Shown here piece after piece: positions 8,976-17,062 of a stretch of 32,666 nt of DNA (positions are counted from its first letter, which is position 1; every line of letters starts with the position of its first letter). The notes beneath the pieces were generated by a model, which was not told the origin of the DNA, searched no databases, and was given only the letters and a program-made list of their open reading frames with translations. The stretch lies in assembly GCA_964540295.1 (NCBI GenBank), contig CAZIMT010000015.1, positions 1-32,666 on the forward strand, in the 5' to 3' direction. The translations under genes were made by a program, and so were the position numbers. The stretch comes from CAZCPB01 sp964540295. GTDB lineage: Bacteria > Planctomycetota > Phycisphaerae > Phycisphaerales > UBA1924.

Positions 8976-11900
8976 TTATCTCTGGTGCAAAACGCCGCAG
9001 CCGCAGACGCCGGGCTGGTTGCTCATCGGGTTGATGCCGCGGTTGTAAAGGTCGAGATAGTGCCAACTCATCGCCTCGCCGCCCATGAACTCGTCCTGCA
9101 GATCCTTGGGAGGCTTGACGCCCTCGCTCGGTTCGCCCGGCTTGACCTCTTTCTTGCTCTTGAGCAACTGCTCGTTGATGAACGCGCCGAGCGCCTTCTG
9201 AATCAGCCGCGTGCGCTCCTTGGCGATCCGCTCACGGTGCGATTTATCCTGCGTGATCGAGAAATACTCGCGGCCATCAACGTACGTCGCCTCGCACCTG
9301 CTCGACACGCTCATCGGAGGCCCGGACCAGATCGCAAAGTCCGCGTCCTTGCCAACCTCCAGCGAACCGACCCGGTCCTGAATCGCAAGCTGGATCGCGG
9401 GGTTCAGCGTGACGTACTTCAACGCCTCCTCGGGCTTCAGATCGCCGTAGCGGATCGCCTTCGCGGCCTCGGCGTTCAGCCGCCGCGCCATCTCATCAGA
9501 ATCAGAATTGAAACTCACCGGCACGCCCACCTCGGTCATGATCGGCCCGGCCTGCGGGATCGCGTCCTGTACCTCGACCTTGTACGCCCACCAATCACTG
9601 AAGATACTCGCGCCCAAGGCCGAAGACTTGATCGCGTCGGCAACCTTGTACCCCTCCAGCCCGTGCTGAAACGTGCCGATCTTGAATTCAAACTCTTCCG
9701 AAAGCCGGCACAGCATCAGGATCTCGTCCTGGCGATAACTGTGGCAGTGAATCAGCCGCTTGCCTTCGAGGATCTCCGCCAAGGCTTCGAGCTCAAGGTC
9801 GCGGTGAAAGTTCGCCGCGTTGAGCTTGCGGGCGTTGAGATACTCTCGTGCCGCGGTGAACCGATCGCGCAGCAACCCTTCCACCCCCATCCGCGTCTGC
9901 GGGTACCGCGTCGTCGCGCGATCGCCCCAGTTCGAGGCCTTGGGGTTCTCGCCCAGCGCGAACTTGATGCCGGTCTTGGCGCCCTCCATGTGCATCTGGT
10001 CCGGGTGCGGAACGCCCCAGCGGACTTTGTTCACGCAGTTCTGACCACCGATCACATTGGCCGAGCCGTGAAGGTTGTTCACCGTCGTCACGCCGCCCGC
10101 CAGCTGGCGGTACCAATCGACCGCATCAGGGTTGGTGACGTCTTGAATGCGGACCTCGGCCGTCACCGCCTGCCCCGACTCGTTCACCCCGCGGCTGATC
10201 CCCGTGTGCGAGTGGCAGTCGATGATCCCCGCCGTGACGTGCTTGCCAGCCGCGTCAATGACGACGAAACCCTTGTCGCTTACGCTCGGCTTGAGTTCGC
10301 CCTGCCCTTGGACGATCGACTTGATCTTGCCGTTGGCGACAACGAGCGAGGCGTTGTGCAGCGTGCCAGCCGGGCCGCTGGTCCAGATCGTGGCGTTGTT
10401 GATGATGAGATCTTTCTGCGGCGAGATCGCAGCGACGCCGTAGGGGCCGAAGGGATACCGAATCGTTTCCGGCATCGACGCGAGAGTGATAAGGTCGTCG
10501 TAGTACGCGTCCTTGATGATCTCCTGCCCCGGCTGCGCGACGCGGACGGCCTTCCAACTGCGCGTGCCGCCCTCGGGCACGACCATCGAGCCGATGAGGA
10601 AGTCGTTAAAGCGTCGGCCCTGAACCTTGACGGTGCCCTCGAGGCCTTTGTTGGCTTTGGCGGTGTCGCCCGCGAAGGTAACGGTGTACGCGATGCGATC
10701 ACGCTCGATCAAGATGTCCGTCGGTGCCATCTCCATGCCGAGGCCTTTGAGCGCGACGGTCTTGTCCGCGTTGACCGTGATGAAAGTTGACGCAGCGTCG
10801 GTCAGGTCGGCGGGCACGTCGTCAATGCTCACCATGACATACGTCCCTGTCATCGCGTCAACCAGCGTGCGATCGCGCTTAGGTTTCTCGCCATCGATCC
10901 GCTTGGCCTTGAACCTGTGCGTCGCGCCCGCGGAGGTCTTTGAAACACCGACAAGCACGCCGTCCTCGATCGTGACAGAGTCCTCCCAATCGCCCGGCGA
11001 GCCGAAGGGAGCGTTGTCGTAGCGATACTCAAGACGAGCCTTGCCTTGGTTTTTGGGACCTTGGCCGTCGATCTTGCTGTAAGTTCCTTTGCCCGTGGAC
11101 TGCTTGTCTCCGAGCTTGATCGTGACGGCCCCATCTTTGGCGATCGCGATCGTCGGTGCCTTGAGGTCGAGGTTCGGCCCCGGCTTGCCGTCGAGCTCGT
11201 AAGCCTTCCATGAACCGACGAACGAGTCTTCGAGCGCCGCCTTGTCGTCCTCCTTGGCATCAGGCTTGGCGAGGTCGTCGGCCGTTGGTTGCTTGGCGGT
11301 CCACCGAACGCGCGTTGAGTCGGGGTTCACGATCTCGCCGTACATCGTGACCTCGCCCGCCGCGTTCTTCTCCGCGATCGCGTTCACCACCGCCGTGCCG
11401 TTGCCATCGAACTCGCTCGTGTCGTACACGAACCCCAGCCGATTCCCCGCCAGCCCCACTTTGTCCGCCGTCGTGTACGCCTCGCCGATCTTCACCGTGA
11501 TCGCGTTCTTCTCGTCAATCTCCAGCGTGAACACCTCCGCCCGCGGCGGTTCGAACGTAACGGTCCAAGCCCCCGCCAGCTTGATCGACGGCGGCACGAT
11601 CTCGTGACGAAGCCCGTCGATCCACACGTCGCGGATTACAGGCCGATCGTCCTCCTTCTTCTCGCCCTTCTTCCCTTTCTTACCGTCCTTGGATTTTTCG
11701 TCCTTGGACTTGTCGTCCTTGGACTTGTCTTCTTTGCTCTTCTCGTCGGCGAGCTGATCGGCCTTCACCGCACCATCGACCGGCTTCTCGCCCGCTGGCG
11801 CAACACCAGCAACAGCGTCGGCCAGCTTCGCATCGCCGGGCTTCGTTTCAGCCAGCTTCACCTCACCAGGCTTCACCTCACCCGGCTTCACATCAACAGG

Positions 11901-13310
11901 CTTGCCATCCTTTTCCTTCTTGGTCTTCGGCGACTTCTGTGCTGGCGACTTCTCCGCAACAAACAACGGCTTATCGCTCACCACAAGATTCGCGACCATC
12001 CCCTCCTCGACCCGGCCCATCGTCGTCGAAACCCCCAACAGCTCGGCCGGAATCGTCGTCACCATCGCCAACGCATTCTCAGGATCAAGCCCGTATCGGA
12101 TCGCGCGCGAAAGATTCGTCGAGAACTTCGACTTGTCCTCAAGCTTGGCCGTCGTCAGCGCGACCTTCAGCCCCGCCGCGCTCAGCCGCCGCGGGTTCGT
12201 CGGCGACTGCTCCCACACCATCATCTCTTCAAGCTCGATCGACTCAGACTTGGCGAACGTCGAAACGTCCGGGGCTTCCGGGAAATTGATCGGCAGCACG
12301 ATCGGCAGCCCGTCGGCCACAATCGCGTCAAGCCGCCGAAACTCGGTCCCGCAGCCCACGATCATCACCTTGCGATCAAACTCCTTGCCGATCTTGGCCG
12401 CTCGCAGCGATTCCAACTCGTCGGACGTCGTGAACAGCAGCGGCGTGACCCAACGCTCCGTGCGATCGTTCGCCGCGGGCAGCGCGTCCAGCGCGCTCGC
12501 TTCGATCGTCGAGCCAGCGCGACGAGCCGCGTTCTGCCAGTCCGCGTCGATCAGCGTCTGCCGGATCAACGCGATCGCCCCCATCTGAGAATTTGGGTAC
12601 CCGGGCCAACGGTCCTCCGGGTTCGGCCCGCTCGCGGGAATCTCGGTCAGGTCAAACGCCACACTCTGATACACGTCCGCCTGATACACCGGCGGCCTCG
12701 CCTGACTCAAGTCCGGGTTCGCACTCGCCAACGACACCACCGCGCCTCGCCCGCGCAACACCCCGCGCTTGGGCGCAATCGCCGCCGCCGTGAAACCCAG
12801 CTTCCGCAACGACTCCGCGTCACGCTCTTCGATCCCCTTGCCGTCGGTCGCACGCCGCTGCGGCATCACCCGCGGGCTCCAGTGCTGCCCCGCCGAGCTC
12901 ACGTCCGGCAGCGGCGTATCAACCTCCACGTACGCATCAATGAAACCCGCATAAATATGCTGGCCCGAAAGATCCCACACTCGCGGGCCCATCGGGATCG
13001 ACGCCGGAACGTCGTCCTCTGTCCCCATCTTCCCGTCCGGCCCGGCCTGCCCCGGAAGCACCGCCCACACCTTGCCGTCTCGCACCACCACCGTCCCGTG
13101 CGCGATCGTCACGCCCGGCCCGACGTGTACCGTCGCGTTCCGCAAAGCGTGCCACGACGGGTCCGCTCGCCGCGGACCGTTGGCCGGTTGGCCAAGATGT
13201 GAAGTGGGCGGAGTGCCCGCCAGCTGAGCGGGTGCAAACCTCGAAATCCCAGCCAAGCCCGTGATCCCGGCCAGAACGATGAAAACGGTCGTGCGCATAG
13301 GAAGAAGCAT
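8976..13310 (-). CDS. Giant secreted double-amidohydrolase fusion protein
   Basis: About 1,444 residues from the ATG at 13310 (an alternative ATG is at 13298). Both give a signal peptide (MRTTVFIVLAGITGLAGI...). The frame is open to 13568, but that extension would overlap the divergent permease gene. Module 1 resembles an amidohydrolase (HALRNATVHVGPG... start, EEGMVANLVVSDKPL end), yet its metal motif reads FIDAYVEV with no His. A Lys/Asp/Glu/Pro-rich linker with KSKDDKSKDEKSKDG-type repeats follows (about 11640-11960), then beta-rich repeats (SVGSWKAYELDGKPG, GTYVMVSIDDVPADL types). The C-terminal module is intact: GIIDCHSHTGIS, LIHCHSYRQ, FQHGLEG and FNSDSDEMARR supply metal ligands and the catalytic Asp. 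It is likely a periplasmic or surface hydrolase of unknown cyclic amide or peptide substrate, probably in an operon with the downstream amidohydrolase-like gene. Confidence 0.85.
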   Translation of the reverse strand: MLLPMRTTVFIVLAGITGLAGISRFAPAQLAGTPPTSHLGQPANGPRRADPSWHALRNATVHVGPGVTIAHGTVVVRDGKVWAVLPGQAGPDGKMGTEDDVPASIPMGPRVWDLSGQHIYAGFIDAYVEVDTPLPDVSSAGQHWSPRVMPQRRATDGKGIEERDAESLRKLGFTAAAIAPKRGVLRGRGAVVSLASANPDLSQARPPVYQADVYQSVAFDLTEIPASGPNPEDRWPGYPNSQMGAIALIRQTLIDADWQNAARRAGSTIEASALDALPAANDRTERWVTPLLFTTSDELESLRAAKIGKEFDRKVMIVGCGTEFRRLDAIVADGLPIVLPINFPEAPDVSTFAKSESIELEEMMVWEQSPTNPRRLSAAGLKVALTTAKLEDKSKFSTNLSRAIRYGLDPENALAMVTTIPAELLGVSTTMGRVEEGMVANLVVSDKPLFVAEKSPAQKSPKTKKEKDGKPVDVKPGEVKPGEVKLAETKPGDAKLADAVAGVAPAGEKPVDGAVKADQLADEKSKEDKSKDDKSKDEKSKDGKKGKKGEKKEDDRPVIRDVWIDGLRHEIVPPSIKLAGAWTVTFEPPRAEVFTLEIDEKNAITVKIGEAYTTADKVGLAGNRLGFVYDTSEFDGNGTAVVNAIAEKNAAGEVTMYGEIVNPDSTRVRWTAKQPTADDLAKPDAKEDDKAALEDSFVGSWKAYELDGKPGPNLDLKAPTIAIAKDGAVTIKLGDKQSTGKGTYSKIDGQGPKNQGKARLEYRYDNAPFGSPGDWEDSVTIEDGVLVGVSKTSAGATHRFKAKRIDGEKPKRDRTLVDAMTGTYVMVSIDDVPADLTDAASTFITVNADKTVALKGLGMEMAPTDILIERDRIAYTVTFAGDTAKANKGLEGTVKVQGRRFNDFLIGSMVVPEGGTRSWKAVRVAQPGQEIIKDAYYDDLITLASMPETIRYPFGPYGVAAISPQKDLIINNATIWTSGPAGTLHNASLVVANGKIKSIVQGQGELKPSVSDKGFVVIDAAGKHVTAGIIDCHSHTGISRGVNESGQAVTAEVRIQDVTNPDAVDWYRQLAGGVTTVNNLHGSANVIGGQNCVNKVRWGVPHPDQMHMEGAKTGIKFALGENPKASNWGDRATTRYPQTRMGVEGLLRDRFTAAREYLNARKLNAANFHRDLELEALAEILEGKRLIHCHSYRQDEILMLCRLSEEFEFKIGTFQHGLEGYKVADAIKSSALGASIFSDWWAYKVEVQDAIPQAGPIMTEVGVPVSFNSDSDEMARRLNAEAAKAIRYGDLKPEEALKYVTLNPAIQLAIQDRVGSLEVGKDADFAIWSGPPMSVSSRCEATYVDGREYFSITQDKSHRERIAKERTRLIQKALGAFINEQLLKSKKEVKPGEPSEGVKPPKDLQDEFMGGEAMSWHYLDLYNRGINPMSNQPGVCGCGVLHQR

Positions 13311-13475
13311 ACCGACCGCCCGCATCAAAGGTTTCCAATCCTGGTAGAGCAGTTCTCCGAACTGCGTCTTGTTCTTCTTCTCCTTCTTGTCCCCCGACCA
13401 CCCTTCCCACCACCGTATCACCCACTCCACACCACCCCAACCACCGCGACTCATCCCCGGTACCATCCTCAACCA

Positions 13476-15320
13476 ATGCCCGTCTTCCTCCGCTGGTTCC
13501 TCCGTCTCGGGATCACCAACCCCATTACCGTCCGACTCGTTCAGAACGGGTCGCGACGCGTTCGCCATATGTACATCCGCGCGGCCTACCTCGCCGTGCT
13601 CATCATCGTCCTCCTCTGGTCACTCCTCCTCGGCACCAGCGGATCCTCACTCTCCTACCGCGAACTCGCCTCGGCTGGCGCGAGCAGCTTCATCAACATC
13701 GCCTACCTCCAGATCGGCCTCATCTGCATCCTCGCCCCTGTCTTCATGGCCGGTGCCATCGCCCAAGAAGCCAGCCCGCAGACTTGGGAAGTCCTCCTCA
13801 CCACCCCGCTCACCGCCACGCAGATCGTGCTCGGCAACCTCTTTGGCCGCCTCTTCTTCATCCTCGCGCTGCTGGTCGCCAGCCTGCCTCTCTTCGCACT
13901 CACGCAATTCTTTGGCGGCGTTCCCGGCTCCTCAATCTTCATTAGCACCCTCATCGCCGCGTGCGCCGCCCTTGTCGTCGGCGCCACCGCCATCGCTCTC
14001 TCCGTCTCGCGCCTCGTCGGAAAGCGAGCTGTCTTCGCGTTCTATGTATCCGTTATTAGCTACCTCGCCATCACCATCGGCCTCGACCAGTTCTTCGCCA
14101 GCCGCACCGGCGGCGTCCGCGTCACCTACATGACCGCCCTCAACCCGTTCCTCGCTCTCTACTCTCTCCTCAACCCCTCCACCTACAACGCCGCGCCGCC
14201 CGGAACCTTCCGAGGCCCCGTCGCATGGCTCCTCGAAACTCCCGTCAAAACCTGGTGCATCGGCTCCACCCTCCTCAGCCTCTTCCTCATCGTCGTCTCC
14301 ACCTTCACCGTCCGCTTCGGCGGGATCGGGCAGATCGGCGTCGAATCAACCGGAATCTCATGGTGGCGGCGCATGTTCGGCCTCGACGCCGCCGGGTCCG
14401 AGCACCGCGCGCCTCGCGCCGTCTGGACCAACCCCATCGCTTGGCGCGAGGCCGCCGCACGCAACGCCACCGCTGGCAAAGTCCTCGCCCGCTGGACCTT
14501 CATCGCCCTCGGCGGGCTCTTCGGAATCTCTCTCGTCGTCCTCTACCACACCGCCTACCTCAACACCCTCGACTTCCGCCGCGCCATCATGTACACCGTC
14601 TTCGGCGAGGTCGCGGTGTCAACACTCGTCGCCATCAACATGGCCGCCACCGCCGTCAGCCGCGAACGCGAGGACGGCACTCTCGATCTCTTGCTCACAA
14701 CACCCATCACCCCCAGCCAATACCTCCAAGGAAAACTCCGTGGCCTCATCGCCTATCTCTTACCATTACTCGCCGTCCCCATCGGCACTCTCGGCATCGC
14801 CGGTCTTTATACTCTCTTCAACGGCCTCGAACGCTCCGGCGGCGTCACCGTCAGCAAAACCATCAACGGCACCGTCCACCTCATCCCCGCCGTGCTCCCG
14901 GAGGCCGGGCTCATCGCTCCCCTCGTGGTCATCCCCTTTATCGCCGCCTGCGTGATGGTCGGCCTGCAGTCCTCGCTCAAAAGCCGCGGCACCATCGGAT
15001 CGGTCGTCGCCACCGTCGGCGTCGTCGGCGTCGTGGCCGGGATCGTCGGCCTCTGCGGTTGGAAGGCCGCCGAAAGCCTCCCCTACCTCGGCCCCGTCGT
15101 CGGCTCGCTCAGCCCCGCCACCGGCCTCTACGCCCTCGTCTTTCCCGAAGATGCCCTCGAAGCCACCATCAGCAACGGCGGCTTCGCCTGGGCACGCCTC
15201 ACCCTCGCCATCGGCGGCCTCGTCGCGTCCCTCGTCTTCGCCGCGTTCGTTTACGGCAGCAACGCCAACATGGTGCGCACGTTCGACGTCACAACACGAA
15301 AGCTGGCTGGGAATAAGTAA
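13476..15320 (+). CDS. ABC-2 type transporter permease (duplicated membrane domain)
   Basis: 614 residues with about 12 hydrophobic segments. Two matching halves are visible: EASPQTWEVLLTTPLTATQIVLGNLFG (first) and REREDGTLDLLLTTPITPSQYLQGKLRG (second). Each is the cytoplasmic signature of an ABC-2 permease (E-R-E-x-G-T-L-E-LLL-x-TP). The protein is therefore a fused tandem permease able to form the whole channel. No ABC ATPase gene adjoins it in this window, so its energising subunit must be encoded elsewhere. It is divergent from the giant amidohydrolase gene with ~165 bp between, and is followed 51 nt later by a small membrane protein. The substrate is unknown; ABC-2 exporters carry drugs, lipids or polysaccharides. 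Confidence 0.85.
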   Translation: MPVFLRWFLRLGITNPITVRLVQNGSRRVRHMYIRAAYLAVLIIVLLWSLLLGTSGSSLSYRELASAGASSFINIAYLQIGLICILAPVFMAGAIAQEASPQTWEVLLTTPLTATQIVLGNLFGRLFFILALLVASLPLFALTQFFGGVPGSSIFISTLIAACAALVVGATAIALSVSRLVGKRAVFAFYVSVISYLAITIGLDQFFASRTGGVRVTYMTALNPFLALYSLLNPSTYNAAPPGTFRGPVAWLLETPVKTWCIGSTLLSLFLIVVSTFTVRFGGIGQIGVESTGISWWRRMFGLDAAGSEHRAPRAVWTNPIAWREAAARNATAGKVLARWTFIALGGLFGISLVVLYHTAYLNTLDFRRAIMYTVFGEVAVSTLVAINMAATAVSREREDGTLDLLLTTPITPSQYLQGKLRGLIAYLLPLLAVPIGTLGIAGLYTLFNGLERSGGVTVSKTINGTVHLIPAVLPEAGLIAPLVVIPFIAACVMVGLQSSLKSRGTIGSVVATVGVVGVVAGIVGLCGWKAAESLPYLGPVVGSLSPATGLYALVFPEDALEATISNGGFAWARLTLAIGGLVASLVFAAFVYGSNANMVRTFDVTTRKLAGNK

Positions 15321-15371
15321 ATTGTTCGCCGTTGATCAGACGGCGGTGATCGTGAACCCTCGGTTCTCTCC

Positions 15372-16028
15372 ATGAATCTCTCCTCGCCAACCGATAAACC
15401 GACCATGGACGCGACCGCGCCAATCTCAGGCCAAGCCTCAAGGCCAGCCGCGGAACTTGTTCAGGGTTCTGTTCAGCCTCTATCCGTCCCCTTCGACGCC
15501 GCGCCGACTCTGGCCGTCCTTGGGGCCGGTTCAGCCGAGATGGCACGCGCTCGCGGCAAGTCGTCCCCCGGCTTTGACCCTGGCTGGCTCTTCGTTATGG
15601 CTGGCGTGCTCCTGCTCGGCGCCACCGTACTCATCCCCGCCGCCGACGACCTCTCCGAGGCTCAGTTTCTCCGCGACCGGGCCAAGCTCATCCAGCAGCA
15701 CCGCCAGTCGCGCATCGATCGCTACCGCGAGTACCTCAACGCTCTGTCCTCCAAAGACCGCCAACTCGTGGTCGCCCTGGCCGCCAGCCAGCTCAACGAG
15801 ATCCCCGCCGACCGCCGCGTCATGGACGCCTGGCCCGACGCCCGCATCGCTGACGCCTCGGTCTTCCCCGCCCTAGAACCCCCGCCCCTCGCGCTCCCTC
15901 AACGCCAGCACGTCGAGTCCACGCTGATGCGCTGGACCACGCAAGAAAAATCTCGACTCTGGGTGATCGCCAGCGGGGCCGGACTGGTATTGTTCGGGCT
16001 GTTGCCAAGGGCGAGCCGGCGCGGATAG
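15372..16028 (+). CDS. Two-TM membrane protein of unknown function
   Basis: 218 residues that I do not recognise as a named family. A polar ~65-residue N-terminus precedes a TM segment (WLFVMAGVLLLGATVLIPAA, about residues 72-91). A helical charged region follows (DLSEAQFLRDRAKLIQQHRQSRIDRYREYLNAL), then a short Pro-rich stretch, and a C-terminal TM (LWVIASGAGLVLFGLLP) ends in RASRRG. The central region, with a likely coiled coil, would lie on one side of the membrane. It follows the ABC permease by 51 nt on the same strand and may be co-transcribed. An alternative start at the internal Met12 is possible, as no good ribosome-binding site precedes the first ATG. Confidence 0.7.
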   Translation: MNLSSPTDKPTMDATAPISGQASRPAAELVQGSVQPLSVPFDAAPTLAVLGAGSAEMARARGKSSPGFDPGWLFVMAGVLLLGATVLIPAADDLSEAQFLRDRAKLIQQHRQSRIDRYREYLNALSSKDRQLVVALAASQLNEIPADRRVMDAWPDARIADASVFPALEPPPLALPQRQHVESTLMRWTTQEKSRLWVIASGAGLVLFGLLPRASRRG

Positions 16029-16134
16029 CGAAGCTGGCCGCTGAGATTCTCACACTCCCCATTGACTCGCAACGCCTCGCCGGTCACACTACACCGCGTC
16101 TGCAACGTGCCCGTGACACCAGAAGGATCGACCC

Positions 16135-16791
16135 ATGAGAACGTTTTTCGCTCGTCTCGCGGCATTGGGAACATCGTTGTTTGCGTGCGCACACGCCACC
16201 GCCTTTACCACGCCGCTCACGCTCAGTTATTCCTACGCGCCCGACACCGGCGGCCTCTACCGCTATCAGTTCCGTATGACATTAGATAACAACGACGGAA
16301 CTTGGTCGCCCGGCCAAGGCTGGGCGTGGATCATCTTCGCCGACGCTTTCTATAGACCAAGCATGCTCAGCGACTTCGAAGGCAACTCCTCCGATCTCCC
16401 GATCGGGCCTTGGGTTGAGTTCACGTCTTCGTCGGGCATGCACAACGGGCCCACGCTCGGACCCCTTCTCAGCACCTGGGTTCCGGGCTTCATCGGCGAG
16501 TCCATCACATGGTCTGGTCGGTCGGCGTTCGCGGCCGCTCCGGGGACCATGACCTGGAGCAGCCTCATCATAGACGGCGGGGCAGCGCGGTTCTTCTTCG
16601 AGCCAGCCGTCGAGGACGGCGGCGGTTGCCCGGCCGACTTCGACGGCGACGCCTTTGTGACCGGCGATGATTTCGACGGTTACGTCTCCGCGTTCGAGGC
16701 CGGGGACGGCTCTGCCGACTTTGACCGCGACGGGTTTGTCACCGGCGACGACTTTGACCAGTACGTCCTGTCCTTCGAGCGAGGATGCTAA
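16135..16791 (+). CDS. Secreted protein with C-terminal EF-hand pair and GC tail
   Basis: 218 residues; AGAAGGA stands about 8 nt before the ATG. A signal peptide (MRTFFARLAALGTSLFACAHATA) is followed by a ~130-residue beta-rich, aromatic domain of unknown type that has no catalytic motif I can name. The C-terminus has two calcium-loop motifs, CPADFDGDAFVTGDDFDGY and ADFDRDGFVTGDDFDQY, with Asp at loop positions 1, 3, 5 and 12 like dockerin/EF-hand repeats, and ends FERGC. The same tail is on the HAF-repeat protein downstream and on the partial gene at the window end. The tail probably serves attachment or sorting at the cell surface, but that is inference. Confidence 0.8.
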   Translation: MRTFFARLAALGTSLFACAHATAFTTPLTLSYSYAPDTGGLYRYQFRMTLDNNDGTWSPGQGWAWIIFADAFYRPSMLSDFEGNSSDLPIGPWVEFTSSSGMHNGPTLGPLLSTWVPGFIGESITWSGRSAFAAAPGTMTWSSLIIDGGAARFFFEPAVEDGGGCPADFDGDAFVTGDDFDGYVSAFEAGDGSADFDRDGFVTGDDFDQYVLSFERGC

Positions 16792-16897
16792 AACCGCGGC
16801 TGCTGAGCCCTAACCTCCCCTCCCGCCCAAGCCGCGAATGCTTGAGGGCCGAGAACCGAGCTCCCATCAGGGCAACCCTCGACCGCGTAAGGCGCCC

Positions 16898-16950
16898 AAT
16901 TTGCGCCCCAATTTGCGCTCTAATGCGAAGCGCGATTTCATAATTTGCGC
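16898..16950. repeat. Three direct AATTTGCGC repeats upstream of the HAF gene
   Basis: AATTTGCGC occurs at 16898-16906, 16910-16918 and 16942-16950, in an otherwise GC-rich 271-bp gap between two secreted-protein genes. The first two are 12 bp apart start to start. They lie just upstream of a candidate -10 (TACAAT, 16973-16978), so they may be activator or repressor sites. Confidence 0.4.
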
Positions 16951-16972
16951 GCCACTTCCGCCCCGAATCTAG

Positions 16973-16978
16973 TACAAT
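16973..16978 (+). promoter_or_regulatory. Candidate -10 box for the HAF-repeat gene
   Basis: TACAAT, a near-consensus sigma-70 -10 hexamer, lies about 85 nt before the ATG at 17063. No good -35 is present at 16-18 nt, which would fit activator dependence on the AATTTGCGC repeats just upstream. Confidence 0.3.
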
Positions 16979-17062
16979 CACTCGGCTCTTCGAGAGAGAG
17001 ACCAACCCCTTCTTCAGAGGGTGAGATTCCGCGCCATCGACCAACTGATTCGGAGATTTGCC

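Noticed and set aside
8985..13202. Two long plus-strand frames (601 and 532 codons) opposite the double amidohydrolase
   Set aside because: Antisense shadows, with composition extreme in Arg/His and no motif.
13311..13568. N-terminal extension of the double amidohydrolase
   Set aside because: It would overlap the divergent permease start and precede a good signal peptide; the sequence looks non-coding on this strand.
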